6,332 nt of DNA, from the NCBI GenBank assembly GCA_041583015.1, contig JBFHGR010000156.1:1-6332 (forward strand), given 5' to 3'. Each line of letters starts with the position of its first letter. The first letter of the stretch is position 1. Below the pieces are notes generated by a model. The model worked only from the letters and a program-made list of their open reading frames with translations, had not been told where the DNA came from and made no database searches. Origin of the DNA: Parvicella sp041583015. GTDB taxonomy: Bacteria > Bacteroidota > Bacteroidia > Flavobacteriales_D > Parvicellaceae. This document shows positions 4,834-6,332 of this stretch, piece after piece. The translations under genes and the position numbers were made by a program.

Positions 4834-5391
4834 ATGAGCCAACTGACACCATCAGATTTAAAAAAGAAATTGCTTACAGAGCCATCTTTTGTAGTTTCTT
4901 TTATCCTGGACAACAATCCAGAAGAAGTGCGTGAACGTTTGACCGAGATAGGCTACACCGTTGCCAATAAAGATGAAATGATTGACGCAATCAATGACAT
5001 CATTGCTAGAGGTGATATGAGCCAATTTACTCAAGCATTGTCTGTTACGTTAATTACAGAAAATTATGACCCTATTTATGATGCAGCCATTGAAGAGGCA
5101 GCAGAAGAAATAGTAAACAGAATGATTCTGAAATCCAATACCACTACAGGCACAGAAAATACAGAAAGTAATTTCAACATCAATAATATCCTTGGAATTA
5201 TATCCGGAGGTATTACTGGTTATTTGCAATCTGGTTACAACAGCGTTAACCCGTACAACTCTACACAATACAATCCTAACCCTATTAATAGCCAAACAAA
5301 CTCCAAATCTAATACACTCTATTGGATAGTTGGTGTATTGCTTTTGGCAGTAATAATTGGAGTAATCATCTATTTTGCTCGTAAAAGATAA
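4834..5391 (+). CDS. C-terminally anchored membrane protein, virion-associated candidate (paralogue A)
   Basis: This 185-residue protein has three parts. Residues 1-98 are a helical, acidic domain with the signature DNNPEEV...GY (26-41) and DAIND...GD (51-61). Residues 113-134 are a Gly/Ile-rich amphipathic segment (NINNILGIISGGITGYLQSG) followed by an Asn/Ser/Tyr/Pro-rich linker. A transmembrane helix at 161-181 ends in basic FARKR. Such a tail-anchored protein would place the N-terminal domain on one face of a membrane. The next gene encodes a protein with the same architecture and matching motifs, so the pair probably arose by duplication. Coming directly after the capsid candidate, both are likely membrane-associated particle proteins, for example capsid-membrane linkers or vertex components. 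No family recognised. Confidence 0.75.
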   Translation: MSQLTPSDLKKKLLTEPSFVVSFILDNNPEEVRERLTEIGYTVANKDEMIDAINDIIARGDMSQFTQALSVTLITENYDPIYDAAIEEAAEEIVNRMILKSNTTTGTENTESNFNINNILGIISGGITGYLQSGYNSVNPYNSTQYNPNPINSQTNSKSNTLYWIVGVLLLAVIIGVIIYFARKR

Positions 5392-5395
5392 TACT

Positions 5396-5875
5396 ATGAC
5401 CCTAGAGCAGCAAATACAAGCCATGAAAACAGATTTTGACACCTACGCAGAAGTAGTAGTGTTCAATAATCCTACGGCTATCTATCAGAAATTTCTGAAA
5501 TATGATATGCCCAACATTACCCATGAGGTGGATGCGCTTAATTATCTTACTCAATTCTATGTAAATGGTGAGACCGATAAGGTTATAGACATTCTCAATG
5601 TTCCATTTATTTTGGGCCAATCATCAGAAGTAGAGGAAGAAGCAATGTTGCACCTTCAATCTGAAAATAAATTGAAGTCTGGTGGATTCTTAAATGCTGC
5701 CCTTTCTGTAGTAGCAGGTGCTATCAATGGCTTTACTGGTAATAACACACAGCAGCCACAAATAGTGTATGTTCCTCAAAAAGAAGATAATACACAGAAG
5801 TATATCATTTACGGTGCATTGGTGGTTTTGCTAATCATCATAATTGTTTTAGTAATTAAAATGACTAAGAAATGA
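5396..5875 (+). CDS. C-terminally anchored membrane protein (paralogue B)
   Basis: I choose the ATG at 5396, giving 159 residues. The frame also extends to a TTG at 5375, but that would overlap the preceding gene by 17 nt and is unlikely to be used. The layout copies the neighbour: an N-terminal helical domain with FNNPTAI (23-29), VDALN (45-49) and an NGE...LNV pattern (57-69), a Gly/Ala-rich amphipathic segment at 95-115 (SGGFLNAALSVVAGAINGF), a Gln/Pro linker, and a transmembrane helix at about 136-155 (YIIYGALVVLLIIIIVLVI) ending KMTKK. It starts 4 nt after the previous stop, and its TGA overlaps the next ATG, showing coupled translation. Probably a second membrane-linked virion protein; function not proven. 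Confidence 0.75.
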   Translation: MTLEQQIQAMKTDFDTYAEVVVFNNPTAIYQKFLKYDMPNITHEVDALNYLTQFYVNGETDKVIDILNVPFILGQSSEVEEEAMLHLQSENKLKSGGFLNAALSVVAGAINGFTGNNTQQPQIVYVPQKEDNTQKYIIYGALVVLLIIIIVLVIKMTKK

Positions 5876-6332
5876 TGGAGCGACCTACAGCATCACAAGA
5901 AGTATTGGATTACATCCAGGAGCATGACCATGAAGGTTATGATTTATTAATGGATGAAATTGATAATCAAATTGACCTAATTGAAGCCAAAAATGATGAG
6001 ATAATTGCTAAGAAAGAAGAAGTGACTGCCTTGTCTTTAAAAGTTTCTGCATGGGCTAATGATTCTAATTTTTGGTTTGGATTAGCACAGCAGGATTATG
6101 GAAATCCATTCAGAAAAACAAGATATGACGAGCGAATTGCAAAGCATAAATATGCGTACGGTATGACTAATTACTATAATGGGCTCACCAATGCTGCAAC
6201 AACAGAATTAGACAATTTAGAAAGAGTTGATTTAGAAGGGCTTAAAACTACTTTAGGGTATTTATATGAAGGTTTGGAAGGTTATTATACTTCTATTGCC
6301 AACGCAATTAGGATTGGATTAACAGATCCAGG
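5872..6332 (+). CDS. Helical protein, 3'-incomplete at the window edge
   Basis: The frame starts at tandem ATGs (5872 and 5875); the first overlaps the preceding TGA (ATGA). It stays open for 153 codons to the right edge. The sequence is acidic at first, then a probable coiled coil at about 24-60 with repeated Ile/Leu and Glu/Lys (DEIDNQIDLIEAKNDEII). An aromatic, polar middle follows (FWFGLAQQDYGNPF, YAYGMTNYYNGL) and then further helices. It has no transmembrane helix, signal or catalytic motif that I recognise. Its unfinished last codon (GG) plus the first base of the window (A) makes Gly and leads in frame into the left-edge frame; a circular template would give 268 residues ending at 346. 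This may be a particle protein or an unrecognised replication factor; evidence for either is absent. Confidence 0.7.
   Translation, partial: MMERPTASQEVLDYIQEHDHEGYDLLMDEIDNQIDLIEAKNDEIIAKKEEVTALSLKVSAWANDSNFWFGLAQQDYGNPFRKTRYDERIAKHKYAYGMTNYYNGLTNAATTELDNLERVDLEGLKTTLGYLYEGLEGYYTSIANAIRIGLTDP

Noticed and set aside
5375..5395. Earlier TTG start for the second tail-anchored protein
   Set aside because: It would overlap the preceding gene and use a rare start, while an ATG at 5396 sits 4 nt after the previous stop and gives the same domain layout.
5050..5620. Two minus-strand frames opposite the membrane-protein genes
   Set aside because: They overlap two well-structured plus-strand genes, have no recognisable domains or leaders, and look like shadow frames.

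Overview
The window is AT-rich DNA that looks like a small tailless bacteriophage, or a prophage of that kind, from a Bacteroidota host, most likely a flavobacterium. The host guess rests on three things: start codons sit in A-rich leaders without Shine-Dalgarno motifs, the one convincing promoter box is of the Bacteroidota TAnnTTTG type, and the single opposite-strand gene encodes a PKD/EGF/C2-like lipoprotein of a style common in Flavobacteriia. The phage guess rests on a compact P-loop ATPase resembling FtsK/HerA-type packaging ATPases (PRD1 P9-like), a separately transcribed beta-rich 200-residue protein that is a good capsid candidate, and a set of small membrane-anchored proteins such as internal-membrane phages carry. 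No tail, terminase, portal, integrase, replication or lysis gene was recognised.

Layout. Positions 1-2832 hold a tight plus-strand run: a 5'-incomplete gene, a one-TM zinc-ribbon protein, the ATPase, a two-TM protein whose reading frame appears to continue past a 12-A run, and two small soluble proteins preceded by near-identical leaders. A strong bidirectional terminator (2857-2897) closes the run. Positions 2898-3188 are non-coding and highly structured: a long-range stem enclosing about 70 nt, a perfect 10-bp hairpin, and one or two minus-strand terminators. A minus-strand lipoprotein gene (3189-3986) follows, with its own promoter. A divergent regulatory region (3987-4155) leads into the candidate major capsid protein (4156-4758), which is followed by a strong terminator. 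Then come two related C-terminally anchored membrane proteins and a gene that runs off the right edge.

How the parts fit. The right-edge frame joins in phase to the left-edge frame, and all plus-strand genes would then form one transcription unit from the capsid promoter, through the junction, to the terminator at 2857-2897. This suggests, but does not prove, that the window is one complete circular genome of about 6.3 kb opened inside a gene. In that reading the capsid gene is boosted by a downstream terminator, the membrane proteins and ATPase build and fill a membrane-containing particle, the structured intergenic region is a candidate origin or RNA, and the lipoprotein is an independently expressed cargo gene. 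Functions other than the ATPase and lipoprotein are inferred from context, and no database comparison was possible.
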